A stretch of 46,070 bases of DNA from an uncultured Clostridia bacterium (GCA_946183365.1 CAMHAH010000024.1:1-46070); one strand, 5' to 3'. Positions 26,116 to 37,567 are shown, numbered from the stretch's first letter. The notes: generated by a model from the letters alone, not told the origin. Program-made: numbers and translations.

Positions 26116-27342
26116 ATGATGAATGCTATTCACCTGACAGTATTACAAGCGCTGAGACATGAACTGTTCGGCGGAGAAAAACCTCAGTTGGATAATGTTG
26201 ATGTACAGGCTGTTCTAAAAGAAGCAGAACAGCAAGCAGTATTCTCTCTCGTCTATAAAGCACTCAAAGACGAATTGGAGCGGTTGCTTTCTCCGGCGCA
26301 GTGCGGTGAGTTGGAGTCGGAATTCTTTGTAAATATCTCTAACAGTATTCGCGTACAAGAGGAACACGGCGAACTTAATGATATCATGACGAAAACCGGG
26401 ATCCCTTATGTGATTCTTAAAGGTAGCGCTTCCGCCGCATATTATCCTGAACCGGAGCTTCGCGCGATGGGGGACGTGGACTTCCTCGTACACGAAAAGG
26501 ATATCCCAAGAGGGATCAAGGCATTAGAAGCTCACGGCTTTCACCGTGATCAATATGAATTTACAACCAATCAAAGCGCTTATCACCGTCCTCCGATGAC
26601 AACCTGGGAGATACATAAAAGCCCGACCGGTATTCCGAAGGGAAAGGAAGGCGAGCCGATTCGACAAGCGCTTTCCGATATTATCAAGACAGCACAACCG
26701 TATGAGCATGACGGCGTCAAATTCAACATACCTGATTCGTATCATCACGGCATTATCCTCATGCTTCATAAGATTTCACATATGACCTCATCCGGCATCG
26801 GATTGCGTCATCTGTGCGACTGGGCTGTGTTTGAGAGTAGTTATTCCAATGATGTGTTCGTACAGACCTTTGAGAAAAGTCTGAGATCTTTTGGCGTCTG
26901 GAAATTTGCACAGATCATGACTTTGGTGTGTGAGAAGTACCTAGGCGCACCGAAAAGAGCCTGGGCAAAGAATCAGGATGTCAGCCCGCGACAACTGGAA
27001 GCGATCATCAACGACATATTCTCTGGCGGTAATTTCGGAAAAAAGGACGCCAACCGAATCAGAGAGATCAAGTATCTGACCGATCGCAAAGAAGGAAAAC
27101 CGGGAAACAAAGGAATGGCGGCACAAGCACTGTCCTCGCTGAACGCGAAGGTGTATGCCGAGCATCCCGCCATCAGAAAGTATAGAGTGCTGTTGCCGGC
27201 GGGTTGGACGATCGAGGGAGGAAAATACCTCGGTATGCTGATAACCGGCAAGCGTAAGAACAAGAACACGACTGCGATGCTGAAAGAAGCGTCAAAGCGG
27301 AAAAATATATACAGTAATATGGAACTATTCAAAGCGGAATAA
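26116..27342 (+). CDS. nucleotidyltransferase-fold protein (NTP_transf_5 type)
   Basis: A 408-residue protein with a nucleotidyltransferase-fold core: LKGSASAAYYPEPELRAMGDVDFLVHEKD (about residues 95-123), where GDVDFLV is the metal-binding DxD. It contains conserved His-rich helices (HGIILMLHKISHMTSSGIGLRHLCDWAVF). Members of this family are common in exopolysaccharide loci of Gram-positive bacteria, but their reaction is not established. ATGATG at 26116 follows GGAGA. Its last eight residues, NMELFKAE, recur as a relic at 31972-31998 upstream of capG, showing that an insert now separates it from its old neighbour. Confidence 0.8.
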   Translation: MMNAIHLTVLQALRHELFGGEKPQLDNVDVQAVLKEAEQQAVFSLVYKALKDELERLLSPAQCGELESEFFVNISNSIRVQEEHGELNDIMTKTGIPYVILKGSASAAYYPEPELRAMGDVDFLVHEKDIPRGIKALEAHGFHRDQYEFTTNQSAYHRPPMTTWEIHKSPTGIPKGKEGEPIRQALSDIIKTAQPYEHDGVKFNIPDSYHHGIILMLHKISHMTSSGIGLRHLCDWAVFESSYSNDVFVQTFEKSLRSFGVWKFAQIMTLVCEKYLGAPKRAWAKNQDVSPRQLEAIINDIFSGGNFGKKDANRIREIKYLTDRKEGKPGNKGMAAQALSSLNAKVYAEHPAIRKYRVLLPAGWTIEGGKYLGMLITGKRKNKNTTAMLKEASKRKNIYSNMELFKAE

Positions 27343-27375
27343 CGATAAGAGAAGTGCTTAATTAGTTAATCAGTA

Positions 27376-29028
<1,653 letters not shown>

Positions 29029-29075
29029 AGTGAATTGAACTTGTACTTGTATTGAAGTCAGAGGTTGGTAAACAA

Positions 29076-30125
29076 ATGTATTTGAACACGGATGATGACA
29101 GACAGAATTCTTTTATTACAAAGAAAGACACGAATATCGTTAAAGGTGTGGCATTAGTGTTTATGTTTTTGCATCACTTTTTCATATTTCCAAATCTATA
29201 TTCAAGTGTAATAACATATCCATGGTCTGAATCAGTTGCATATTATTTCTGTGAGCCTCTTAAAATATGCGTGTCTGTCTTCGCGTTTTTAACGGGATAT
29301 TTTTATTATTTCAATAATAATAAAACATATAGGTATTCTATCAGGAAAAGTACGGATTTGTGGATTAGTTACCTTATAGTTCTACTTGTTCTGTTGTTAC
29401 CGGCAATCTTGCTAAATGTCTATGAGTTTTCGGTGGAATCCTTTCTCCTGGAAGTTTTTGTATTAGTTAAACCTAATATGGTTTTTTGTTGGTATGTTCT
29501 ATTTTATATTACGATAATGATGTTGTTACCAGTTTTATATAAAGCATTGGAAAAGTGCCCGGTACTTATTATGGGGGTATCATTTGTAATCACATCTGTT
29601 TTTAGCTTCGTTACTAAACGTTTTATTCCAGAGGATATTAGCTACATCAGTCAGATATTTGAAAACTCCATATGGGTTCCATGTGTATTCAGCGGCTATG
29701 TTTTTGCGAAATACGGTTTCTTTGATAGCATATCAAGATTTTTAAATCGAGCAGGATACCTGAGCATTCTTATCGATTTGATGATGATTGTTATTGTAGT
29801 ACTGGCACGCAGGGCAGCTGCTTATGATTTTATAAATGCTCCGCTTTTCATCTATGGTTTAGTCGATTTATACCATCGAGTTATGTTTAAAAGGCTATTT
29901 ATACCAATAAAAATAATCGGAAAATATTCGATGCTGATGTGGTTTACGCATTGTATTTTCTTTAATGTCTGCAAAGATTATACCCAGCCTATTCTATATT
30001 ATCCAAAGAATCCGGCTTTAGTAACGCTGTGGGGAATAATAATGTGTTTAGTTGCTTCAATTGTGTTAAATATACCTATTGATTTTATAAATAAGCAAAA
30101 GAATAAACTGTTTGGATTGTTATAA
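29076..30125 (+). CDS. acyltransferase-3 family membrane protein
   Basis: A membrane protein of about 349 residues with about 10 membrane segments. The N-terminal TNIVKGVALVFMFLHHFFIF carries the conserved His of acyltransferase-3 enzymes, which O-acylate sugars on the outer face. The ATG at 29076 with GAGG about 11 bases upstream is preferred over a TTG at 29052. Codons 8-11 contain two GACA units (DDDRQN), possibly a shrunken version of the tracts in the neighbouring genes. Most of the sequence is AT-rich like its neighbours. It probably acetylates the same glycan. Confidence 0.85.
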   Translation: MYLNTDDDRQNSFITKKDTNIVKGVALVFMFLHHFFIFPNLYSSVITYPWSESVAYYFCEPLKICVSVFAFLTGYFYYFNNNKTYRYSIRKSTDLWISYLIVLLVLLLPAILLNVYEFSVESFLLEVFVLVKPNMVFCWYVLFYITIMMLLPVLYKALEKCPVLIMGVSFVITSVFSFVTKRFIPEDISYISQIFENSIWVPCVFSGYVFAKYGFFDSISRFLNRAGYLSILIDLMMIVIVVLARRAAAYDFINAPLFIYGLVDLYHRVMFKRLFIPIKIIGKYSMLMWFTHCIFFNVCKDYTQPILYYPKNPALVTLWGIIMCLVASIVLNIPIDFINKQKNKLFGLL

Positions 30126-30164
30126 TGTAATAAACACAACCATACAAAGGAAAGAACGTGAATT

Positions 30165-31355
30165 ATGAAAAAGAGTATTCTTTTCGTTATGCCTTATCTT
30201 AACTGCGGTGGGACCGAAAGCGCATGGTTGTCTTTGCTGGGAGCGATACCAAGAGACGAGTATAAGATTACATTAGCCCTATTGAAAAACAGCGGTTCAT
30301 TCATGAATCGGATTCCCGATGATGTAGAAGTCATTAATATTAGCATTCCGGAGAAGGAGCAAGGTGCCTTCTTAGGAAAAAAGAATCAACTTTCGAACTA
30401 TTTGAAGAAAGGCAAGATAATAAAGGCAATACAATCATTAATATACAATTCTAGGACTACTATCACCGAAGATCGGGAGCAGATGATTTCATATTTTTCA
30501 AGAGTTTCCGATTCCATACCAAATTTTCCGGGTGAATACGATTTAGCGATTGATTATTTTGGATATGCTAGTTTTACAACGTTCTATTTGGCGGAAAAGG
30601 TAAACGCAAAGATTAAGGTTTCATGGGTTCATTCCATATTATCGAATTCCAGACCCAAGGCATTCCTTCCGTATTATAAAAAAATGGATCGCATTTTTGC
30701 AGTATCTGAAATGGCGAAAAATGATTTTCAGATTGTTTTTCCAGAACTAAAGAATGTAGATATCTTGTATAACATCATTGATCCGAGTATAATAATTAAT
30801 AAGGCTAATAACGGAGAAGGATTTGATGATGATTATGATGGTTTACGTATACTAACTGTTGGCAGAATCAGTCCTGAGAAAGGTCAGGATATGGCTATCA
30901 AAGCTTTGAAAAGAATAATTGATGATGGTTATAAAGTTCGATGGTATTTTGTAGGTTCCGGTGATGAGGACTTGATAAAAAGCTATTCAGCGATATTGTC
31001 GGAACAAGAAAGAAGCGAGTGTCTTAGATTCCTAGGAATAAAAGATAATCCTTATCCATATATGAAACAGTGTGACATTTATGTTCAGCCGTCATATGTA
31101 GAGGGGTATTGTACCACAACAAACGAAGCAAGAATACTGAATTGTTGTATTATTACCACTGATGTATCGGGTGCCAGAGAACAATTCAATGATGGCGAAA
31201 CAGCTTTAATAGTTAATGTGGATGCTGAGTCTATTTACTACGGAATAAAAAAAGTGATAGAAAATCCGGAGCTTGGTGAAAGATTCAAAGAGAATTTGAT
31301 GGAAATTGATTATAGTACAGAGGGTGAAGTAAATAAGCTTTTAAACTTGTTGTAA
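30165..31355 (+). CDS. glycosyltransferase family 4
   Basis: A 396-residue GT4 enzyme. The N-terminus is MKKSILFVMPYLNCGGTESAW; the donor half has LTVGRISPEKGQDMAIKALK, WYFVGSGDEDLIKSY, YPYMKQCDIYVQPSYVEGYC and TTTNEARILNCCIITTD. The ATG follows a GAAAGAACG stretch and is preceded by a 40-base gap. A 35-base segment of its 3' half (31056-31090) is repeated exactly at 31507-31541, in a fragment of a related gene. It is expected to add a sugar to the lipid-linked glycan. Confidence 0.88.
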   Translation: MKKSILFVMPYLNCGGTESAWLSLLGAIPRDEYKITLALLKNSGSFMNRIPDDVEVINISIPEKEQGAFLGKKNQLSNYLKKGKIIKAIQSLIYNSRTTITEDREQMISYFSRVSDSIPNFPGEYDLAIDYFGYASFTTFYLAEKVNAKIKVSWVHSILSNSRPKAFLPYYKKMDRIFAVSEMAKNDFQIVFPELKNVDILYNIIDPSIIINKANNGEGFDDDYDGLRILTVGRISPEKGQDMAIKALKRIIDDGYKVRWYFVGSGDEDLIKSYSAILSEQERSECLRFLGIKDNPYPYMKQCDIYVQPSYVEGYCTTTNEARILNCCIITTDVSGAREQFNDGETALIVNVDAESIYYGIKKVIENPELGERFKENLMEIDYSTEGEVNKLLNLL

Positions 31356-31375
31356 ACAAAGGGCTTTCGTTTCGC

Positions 31376-31482
31376 AAGTTACAAAATAGGAATTGACAGA
31401 TTGAATGAACATAATTTAGCAGAATCGTGACAGATAAATCAAGTATTTGGCATAGAATTACTGCGTACCGTATTGATGACTT
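31376..31482 (+). pseudogene. relic of an acyltransferase-3 gene start with degenerate leader
   Basis: The stretch aligns by eye with the leader and 5' end of the gene at 33198. There is an AGGAATTGACA leader, an ATG-like position a few bases later, one remaining GACA-like unit, and then codons for FGIELLRTV (31447-31473), matching YGIDLLRIV of that gene. The frame is broken and cannot be expressed. It runs directly into a glycosyltransferase fragment, which marks a deletion or recombination junction near 31480-31500. Confidence 0.6.
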
Positions 31483-31496
31483 TTTGGAATTAATAA

Positions 31497-31809
31497 CAAT
31501 CCTTTCCCATATATGAAACAGTGTGACATTTATGTTCAGCCATCATATATTGAAGGTTTTTGTTTAACTACAAGCGAGGCGGCAGTTTTGGTGTGCCCTA
31601 TAGTAACAACTGATACCTGTGGTGCTTCAGAAAAGTTTATCCCGAACGAAACAGCATTTATTGTGAGTATAAGTGAAGAAGGAATATATGAGGGAATTAA
31701 ACAATTTATTGAGAATCCACAAAAGAGAAAAGAATTGAAAGAAAACCTAAAAACTGTAAAACACAACAACTCTAAAGAGATAGATAAACTGCTACGTCAT
31801 ATAGAATAA
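31497..31809 (+). pseudogene. 3' fragment of a GT4 glycosyltransferase
   Basis: About 100 codons open from near 31497, encoding NPFPYMKQCDIYVQPSYIEG then FCLTTSEAAVLVCPIVTTD and a normal GT4 C-terminus. It is a paralog of the end of the gene at 30165: the first 35 bases (31507-31541) are identical and the rest is diverged. The N-terminal acceptor half is missing, so it cannot be an active enzyme. An ATG at 31513 is internal to the motif. It is either a leftover of a deleted gene or a store of donor sequence for recombination. Confidence 0.8.
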
Positions 31810-31950
31810 TGCGATTATGCGGTAATCTATTTTTTGAAGAGTGTAAATATATACAGAAAGATCTTTAGAGTTCACATAAGTATTTAGTATTTGGTGACTG
31901 CAGATAAAATGTCACAACATTATTTTTGATGTTTGCAATACTGAAAAACT
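31810..31950 (+). other. AT-rich non-coding remnant
   Basis: No gene, promoter or hairpin is convincing in this stretch between the GT fragment and the NTP_transf_5 relic. It is AT-rich and has stops in all frames. It probably belongs to the same degraded insert. Confidence 0.4.
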
Positions 31951-31998
31951 TCAAGTGAAAACATTTGCAGAAATATGGAACTGTTCAAAGTGGAGTAA
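31951..31998 (+). pseudogene. relic 3' end of an NTP_transf_5-type gene
   Basis: In the frame starting at 31951, codons read SSENICRNMELFKVE then stop (31996-31998). This matches the end of the gene at 26116, which reads RKNIYSNMELFKAE then stop at 27342. Sixteen codons remain and no start is possible. The relic ends 4 bases before the capG ATG and still supplies its GGAG site, so it marks an older gene order in which the NTP_transf_5 gene directly preceded capG. Confidence 0.75.
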
Positions 31999-32002
31999 AA
32001 CT

Positions 32003-33172
32003 ATGAGTGAAATCAGCTTCAAGAACAATGGGAAACTGAAACTACTGATTATCGTCGGCACGCGACCGGAGATCATCCGTCTTGCCGCAGTTATCAATAA
32101 GGCTCGCAAGTATTTTGACACTATCCTCGCGCACACGGGTCAGAACTATGACTATAACCTTAACGGCGTGTTCTTCAAGGATCTGTCGCTGGACGATCCT
32201 GACGTCTACCTCGACGCGGTCGGCACTGATCTCGGTGAGACGATGGGCAATATCATCGCGAAAAGTTATCAACTCATGGTTGAGATTAAGCCTGATGCTG
32301 TACTGGTTCTCGGCGACACCAACTCCTGCCTCTCCGTGATTGGCGCAAAGCGTCTGCATATCCCAATATTCCATATGGAAGCAGGCAACCGTTGCAAGGA
32401 CGAGTGCCTGCCTGAGGAAACTAACCGTCGAATCGTCGATATCATTTCCGACGTCAACATGGCGTATTCCGAGCACGCAAGGAGATATTTAGCGGAGGCT
32501 GGCCTCCCGAAGGAGCGCACCTATGTGACCGGTTCGCCAATGGCGGAGGTTTTGCATAATAATCTCGCTCAGATCGAAGCGAGCGACATCCATACGCGAC
32601 TTGGTTTAGAGAAAGGCAAATACATTCTTCTCTCTGCTCATCGTGAGGAGAACATTGATACCGAAAAGAATTTTATCAGCCTGTTTACGGCGATCAATAA
32701 AATGGCAGAAAAGTACGATCTGCCGATCCTTTACTCCTGCCATCCGCGTTCTGCAAAACGCCTTAAAGAGAGTGGATACAAATTGGACACGCGTGTCCTT
32801 CAGCATGAGCCGCTCGGCTTCCATGAATACAACTGTTTGCAAATGAACGCCTTCGCGGTCGTGTCCGACAGCGGTACTCTGCCTGAGGAAAGCTCCTTCT
32901 TCACGAGCATCGGGAAACCGTTCCCCGCAGTCTGCATCCGCACCTCCACCGAACGCCCCGAGGCGCTCGATAAAGCCTGCTTTATCCTCGCGGGCATCGA
33001 CGAAAAGAGCCTGCTCCAAGCAGTAGATACCGCTGTTGAAATGAACAAAAACGGTGACCTCGGCGTCCCCGTACCCGACTACACGGACGAGAATGTCTCC
33101 GATAAGGTCATCAAGATCATCCAGTCCTACACCGGCGTAGTGAATAAAATGGTTTGGAGAAAAGATATCTAA
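32003..33172 (+). CDS. capG: UDP-N-acetylglucosamine 2-epimerase family, UDP-L-FucNAc forming (CapG-like)
   Basis: A 389-residue enzyme of the WecB/CapG fold. The N-terminal GTRPEIIR is at residues 19-26, followed by HTGQNYDYNLNGVFF, GDTNSCL, HMEAGNRCKDECLPEETNRRIVD and SDSGTLPEESS. In the FucNAc pathway CapG/FnlC performs the last C2 epimerisation to UDP-L-FucNAc. Context with CapE and CapF decides this role over plain UDP-ManNAc synthesis. The ATG at 32003 is preferred to a GTG at 31955 because TGGAG lies 8 bases upstream. DNA is much GC-richer than the preceding insert. Confidence 0.9.
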   Translation: MSEISFKNNGKLKLLIIVGTRPEIIRLAAVINKARKYFDTILAHTGQNYDYNLNGVFFKDLSLDDPDVYLDAVGTDLGETMGNIIAKSYQLMVEIKPDAVLVLGDTNSCLSVIGAKRLHIPIFHMEAGNRCKDECLPEETNRRIVDIISDVNMAYSEHARRYLAEAGLPKERTYVTGSPMAEVLHNNLAQIEASDIHTRLGLEKGKYILLSAHREENIDTEKNFISLFTAINKMAEKYDLPILYSCHPRSAKRLKESGYKLDTRVLQHEPLGFHEYNCLQMNAFAVVSDSGTLPEESSFFTSIGKPFPAVCIRTSTERPEALDKACFILAGIDEKSLLQAVDTAVEMNKNGDLGVPVPDYTDENVSDKVIKIIQSYTGVVNKMVWRKDI

Positions 33173-33197
33173 AAGATTATAAAATGGGGTTGACAAG

Positions 33198-34346
<1,149 letters not shown>

Positions 34347-34373
34347 ATTAATAAAATGCATTTGAGGAGATTT

Positions 34374-35570
34374 ATGAACATCTTAGTCACAGGCGCGAAG
34401 GGCATGGTCGGACAGGCTCTCGTCGCGAATCTGAAAAACATTCGCGACGGAAAGAACCGTACACGACCCACGCTGAAAATTGATGAAATCTACGAATATG
34501 ATATCGACAGCAACGAGGCGGATCTGGACGAGTACTGCCAAAAGGCAGATTTTGTCTTTAATCTCGCAGGCGTGAACCGTCCGAAGCATAACGCTGAGTT
34601 CATGCAGGGCAATTTCGGCTTTGGCACAAAGTTGCTCGATACGTTAAAAAAACACGATAATAAAGCTCCCGTGATGCTGTCGTCGTCCATCCAAGCGACC
34701 CTCATCGGTCGCTACGGCGAGAGTGATTACGGTAAGTCAAAGCTCGCGGGTGAAGAACTGTTCTTCAACTACGGCAAGGAGAATGGGGTAAAGGTCGCTG
34801 TTTATCGCTTCCCGAATCTCATGGGTCACAGCCGCCCGAACTACAACAGCGCGGTGTCGACGTTCTGCAACGCTGTTGCCAACGATCTGCCTTTCACTGT
34901 CAACGACCGCAGCGCGACTGTCGAACTGCTCTACATTGACGACCTTGTCGAGGCGATGTTCGACCTGCTCGAGGGCAAAGAAAAGCGCTGTGAGTATGAT
35001 GGGTTAAGTCCCGTAGAGACTCCGCAGGGTCGCTACTGCTATGCGCCGTTGACCTATACCGTCACCCTCGGTGAGATTGTTGATTTGTTGGAACAGTTCA
35101 AGGCGCAGCATGACACCCTGATTGTTCCGCCGATCCCCGACGGTAGCTTTGCAAAGAAACTGTACAGCCTTTACCTGAGTTATCTGCCGACGAAGGACTT
35201 CAAGTTTGTGTTGAAAATGAATTGCGATGAACGCGGCTCCTTCACCGAGCTTCTGAAAACTGCCGATCACGGACAGTTCAGTGTGAATATCTCAAAGCCC
35301 GGTATCACCAAGGGTCAGCACTGGCATAACAGTAAGTGGGAGTTCTTCATTGTCGTCAGCGGCCGCGCGCTGATCGAGGAACGCAATATCCACACGAACG
35401 AGAAGGTCAGCTTTGAGGTCAGCGGCGACAAGATCGAAGCCGTCCACATGATCCCCGGCTGGACGCATAATATCATCAATCTGAGTGATACCGAGAACCT
35501 CGTCACTCTCATGTGGGCAAACGAGCTGTTTGACCCCAACCATCCGGATACGTTCTATGAACCGGTATAG
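34374..35570 (+). CDS. capF: SDR reductase with cupin domain for UDP-FucNAc synthesis (CapF-like)
   Basis: A 398-residue two-domain enzyme. The N-terminal SDR domain has GAKGMVGQ (residues 7-14) and FNLAGVNRPKHNAEFMQGNF, a CapF/FnlB signature. The C-terminal cupin (about residues 280-398) has GITKGQHWHNSKWEFFIVVSG with metal-binding His residues, and MIPGWTHNIINL. CapF epimerises at C3 and reduces at C4 the CapE product to UDP-N-acetyl-L-talosamine; CapG then completes UDP-L-FucNAc. The ATG at 34374 follows GAGGAGA. It is the last gene of the polysaccharide locus and is GC-richer than the acyltransferase gene before it. Confidence 0.93.
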   Translation: MNILVTGAKGMVGQALVANLKNIRDGKNRTRPTLKIDEIYEYDIDSNEADLDEYCQKADFVFNLAGVNRPKHNAEFMQGNFGFGTKLLDTLKKHDNKAPVMLSSSIQATLIGRYGESDYGKSKLAGEELFFNYGKENGVKVAVYRFPNLMGHSRPNYNSAVSTFCNAVANDLPFTVNDRSATVELLYIDDLVEAMFDLLEGKEKRCEYDGLSPVETPQGRYCYAPLTYTVTLGEIVDLLEQFKAQHDTLIVPPIPDGSFAKKLYSLYLSYLPTKDFKFVLKMNCDERGSFTELLKTADHGQFSVNISKPGITKGQHWHNSKWEFFIVVSGRALIEERNIHTNEKVSFEVSGDKIEAVHMIPGWTHNIINLSDTENLVTLMWANELFDPNHPDTFYEPV

Positions 35571-35601
35571 TTATTAGTATATTTTTTATGGATGAAGAAT
35601 T

Positions 35602-36120
35602 ATGGCTGGATACCCGAAAGACAGTCCTCAACGTCGAATTGGTTCGAGAGCCAGAGGAATAGTACGTTACGCTTTCTCTAAAATCGGACACTGGGAGTTT
35701 CATGAAGCTACCGGCAATGATTTTGGCATTGACTGTTATATTGAATTATCTGAAGATGGAGAGTTTTGTAATAAAAAATTCGAAGGTCAAATAAAAGGCA
35801 CAACTAATCCAAAGAGGCTAAAGCAAGAAAAGGCTTTTTCTTTTTCTATGGATGCCAAGACGATAATATATGGATTGAGCAGCCATACTGCTTTTGTATT
35901 ACTTTATGTAGATGTTAATCAGGAAGTTGTCTATTATTTGCCGATTCAAGACTATTTTATCAGCAGACCTGAAATGTTCAAAAAACTGGATACAGGTCAA
36001 AAAACAATAAGTATACATATTCCTCTGGATAATATGGTTTTAGAAAATGATTTTGACCTAGTTCAAATTGCTAAGAGTACTTATGTGGATGGTCCAACAT
36101 CAAAATTGAGAAAAGTGTAA
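35602..36120 (+). CDS. DUF4365-type protein
   Basis: A 172-residue protein with features of DUF4365: RARGIVRYAFSKIG, NDFGIDCYIEL (about residues 39-49) and FEGQIKGTTNPK (about 59-70). The spaced E, GID and QxK residues recall the PD-(D/E)xK nuclease core, so a nuclease-like fold is plausible. Such proteins are frequent in mobile elements and near defence genes; no function is proven. The ATG at 35602 follows a weak GAAGAAT stretch. It lies 31 bases after capF, but its AT-rich composition is more like the accessory module that follows. Confidence 0.7.
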   Translation: MAGYPKDSPQRRIGSRARGIVRYAFSKIGHWEFHEATGNDFGIDCYIELSEDGEFCNKKFEGQIKGTTNPKRLKQEKAFSFSMDAKTIIYGLSSHTAFVLLYVDVNQEVVYYLPIQDYFISRPEMFKKLDTGQKTISIHIPLDNMVLENDFDLVQIAKSTYVDGPTSKLRKV

Positions 36121-36200
36121 GTTACTAAGACGATAGGCGCCTTTTCGATTTAAATGGCAGATATTCTTGTAATTGTTTTTACAAAAATGTAACTATTCTA

Positions 36201-36229
36201 TTGACAATCGAATATATGTTTGATATAAT
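36201..36229 (+). promoter_or_regulatory. sigma-A-type promoter
   Basis: TTGACA at 36201-36206 and TATAAT at 36224-36229 with exactly 17 bases between them give a consensus promoter. It should start transcription near 36236 and drive the small gene and the ImmA/IrrE gene. It also shows that starts read upstream of about 36236 are not used. Confidence 0.85.
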
Positions 36230-36305
36230 CATACTGCAAGCTATCGAACATTTGTTTACATATTATCCACTATATCGAATAAGAGTATATACTAATGTTA
36301 TCAAG

Positions 36306-36443
36306 ATGCAGCGTGAAAGAATGGACATGCCCGATAATTTACTGAAGCATCTTGCGGAAGTTGATTATCGGTTTTTTATTCATTATTTACACTGCAAATC
36401 AAAGAAAAACCGAATGGGAATACGGGAGACCAGCGAGGATTAG
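36306..36443 (+). CDS. small hypothetical protein before ImmA/IrrE
   Basis: A 45-residue reading frame (or 40 if the ATG at 36321 is used). A longer version starting at 36201 would overlap the promoter and is rejected. It is basic (HYLHCKSKKNR) and ends 3 bases before the ATG of the peptidase gene, which implies coupling. ImmA/IrrE peptidases usually pair with a small DNA-binding regulator. This protein is too short for a full helix-turn-helix and shows none clearly, so its role is unknown. Confidence 0.45.
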   Translation: MQRERMDMPDNLLKHLAEVDYRFFIHYLHCKSKKNRMGIRETSED

Positions 36444-36446
36444 AGT

Positions 36447-37166
36447 ATGAGATGTTTATCCAGAAATGATTTAGAGCGAATAGGGGAGAGAGTAGTAAGA
36501 TCATATAGGAAACTCCCTGAATTCAATGGAAAAACCATATACTCCATAACGCCCTCGGTTTTGATTGAGAAAGTGTTAAAGATCAAGATGGAGTACCATC
36601 ATTTGTCATTAGACGGTTCGGTTTTGGGTGTGACAACCTCATACAGCGATATTGGTTACAGAGTGTTTGATATAAGAGATGAAGAGCAATACATCTATTT
36701 TGATGGAAAAACAGTCCTTATTGAGAGAGATCTCAAGGACGATATCGCTCTTCAAGGTAGACGCCACTATATAGAAGCTCATGAGGCAGGTCATCAAGTA
36801 TTGAGTATGCTTTTCCCTGAAGATTATAATGTATCCCCTCAAAAACTACATTTTTGTATGGCTGAACCTGTTCGAAGCGAAATAAACTGGAAAGAATGGC
36901 AAGCGGATACACTTGCGTCTGTATTGCTTATGCCGAAGGATATTGTGAAGCAGGCTCTTTTTCTTTTCGGTTTCGGAGAAACGATACCTCGTATAAATCG
37001 TGTGTATTCATCAGAGGATTATCGCCGCTTTTCGATGATGGCAGAGTTATTAGGAGTATCAAAGCAGGCATTATCTATCAGATTATCTCAACTTGGACTG
37101 GTTGAGAGAAATGATTTTGATGATCCCTATTCTATAATAGACGTTTTTAATTATGGAGGTATGTGA
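36447..37166 (+). CDS. ImmA/IrrE-family metallopeptidase
   Basis: A 239-residue zinc peptidase. The HEAGH metal motif is at residues 112-116 (RHYIEAHEAGHQVLSM) and the third ligand region EWQADTLASVLLMP lies about 45 residues later. The C-terminus (MMAELLGVSKQALSIRLSQLGL) looks like a helix-turn-helix. ImmA of ICEBs1 cleaves the element repressor after DNA damage, turning on excision. A similar switch is possible here because a recombinase is present in the same module, but no cognate repressor is visible in the window. Confidence 0.88.
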   Translation: MRCLSRNDLERIGERVVRSYRKLPEFNGKTIYSITPSVLIEKVLKIKMEYHHLSLDGSVLGVTTSYSDIGYRVFDIRDEEQYIYFDGKTVLIERDLKDDIALQGRRHYIEAHEAGHQVLSMLFPEDYNVSPQKLHFCMAEPVRSEINWKEWQADTLASVLLMPKDIVKQALFLFGFGETIPRINRVYSSEDYRRFSMMAELLGVSKQALSIRLSQLGLVERNDFDDPYSIIDVFNYGGM

Positions 37167-37168
37167 AC

Positions 37169-37408
37169 ATGGCAAGAAAAATCAACATTAAAAAGATTGA
37201 CCCCGAGCATTACGCACAGGTCAAATCAGAACAAGAGAAACTGGAAGCACAGTGCGCCGGTGAGTTGAAACTCGAACGGTTATGCCCGTATTGCAGGCAT
37301 CCTGTATCTGTAGCAATCAGAGGCACACATGGATTTGTCATGGAAGTGTGTCCGAAATGCGAAGAAGAGGTGATTTTTCCGCCTATGGCGTTCAGATTGG
37401 CGAACTAA
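37169..37408 (+). CDS. small zinc-ribbon protein
   Basis: A 79-residue protein with two CxxC pairs (CPYCRHP and CPKCEEE, 25 residues apart) forming a probable zinc ribbon. The ATG at 37169 is 8 bases after GGAGGT and is preferred to a GTG 6 bases earlier. The N-terminus is charged (ARKINIKKIDPEHYAQVKSEQEKLE). It is cotranscribed with the peptidase gene. Function is unknown; nucleic acid or protein binding is typical of such ribbons. Confidence 0.7.
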   Translation: MARKINIKKIDPEHYAQVKSEQEKLEAQCAGELKLERLCPYCRHPVSVAIRGTHGFVMEVCPKCEEEVIFPPMAFRLAN

Positions 37409-37534
37409 TTATCAAATCTGTCAAATGGGATCGGATATATCCCACAGTCAAGGACAGTGCTTAACGGAGAGGCTTGGACAACCTGTCTTCCAAATGCCGC
37501 TTGATATGATTTGATTTATTATAAAGAGTTCCTT
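37409..37534 (+). other. intergenic, no gene seen
   Basis: Short stretch after the zinc-ribbon gene without a convincing reading frame. Longer open frames at 37511-37885 and 37852-38061 lack ribosome sites and run through the hairpins described below, so they are not taken as genes. Confidence 0.4.
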
Positions 37535-37561
37535 TTGACAGATTTCAAATCAAATTTAAAT
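37535..37561 (+). promoter_or_regulatory. possible promoter for a structured RNA
   Basis: TTGACA at 37535-37540 with a weak TTAAAT at 37556-37561 (spacing 15). Transcription would begin near 37568 and run through the long hairpin ending in a T-run at 37723. The -10 is poor, so this is only a candidate. Confidence 0.4.
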
Positions 37562-37567
37562 GTCCTT

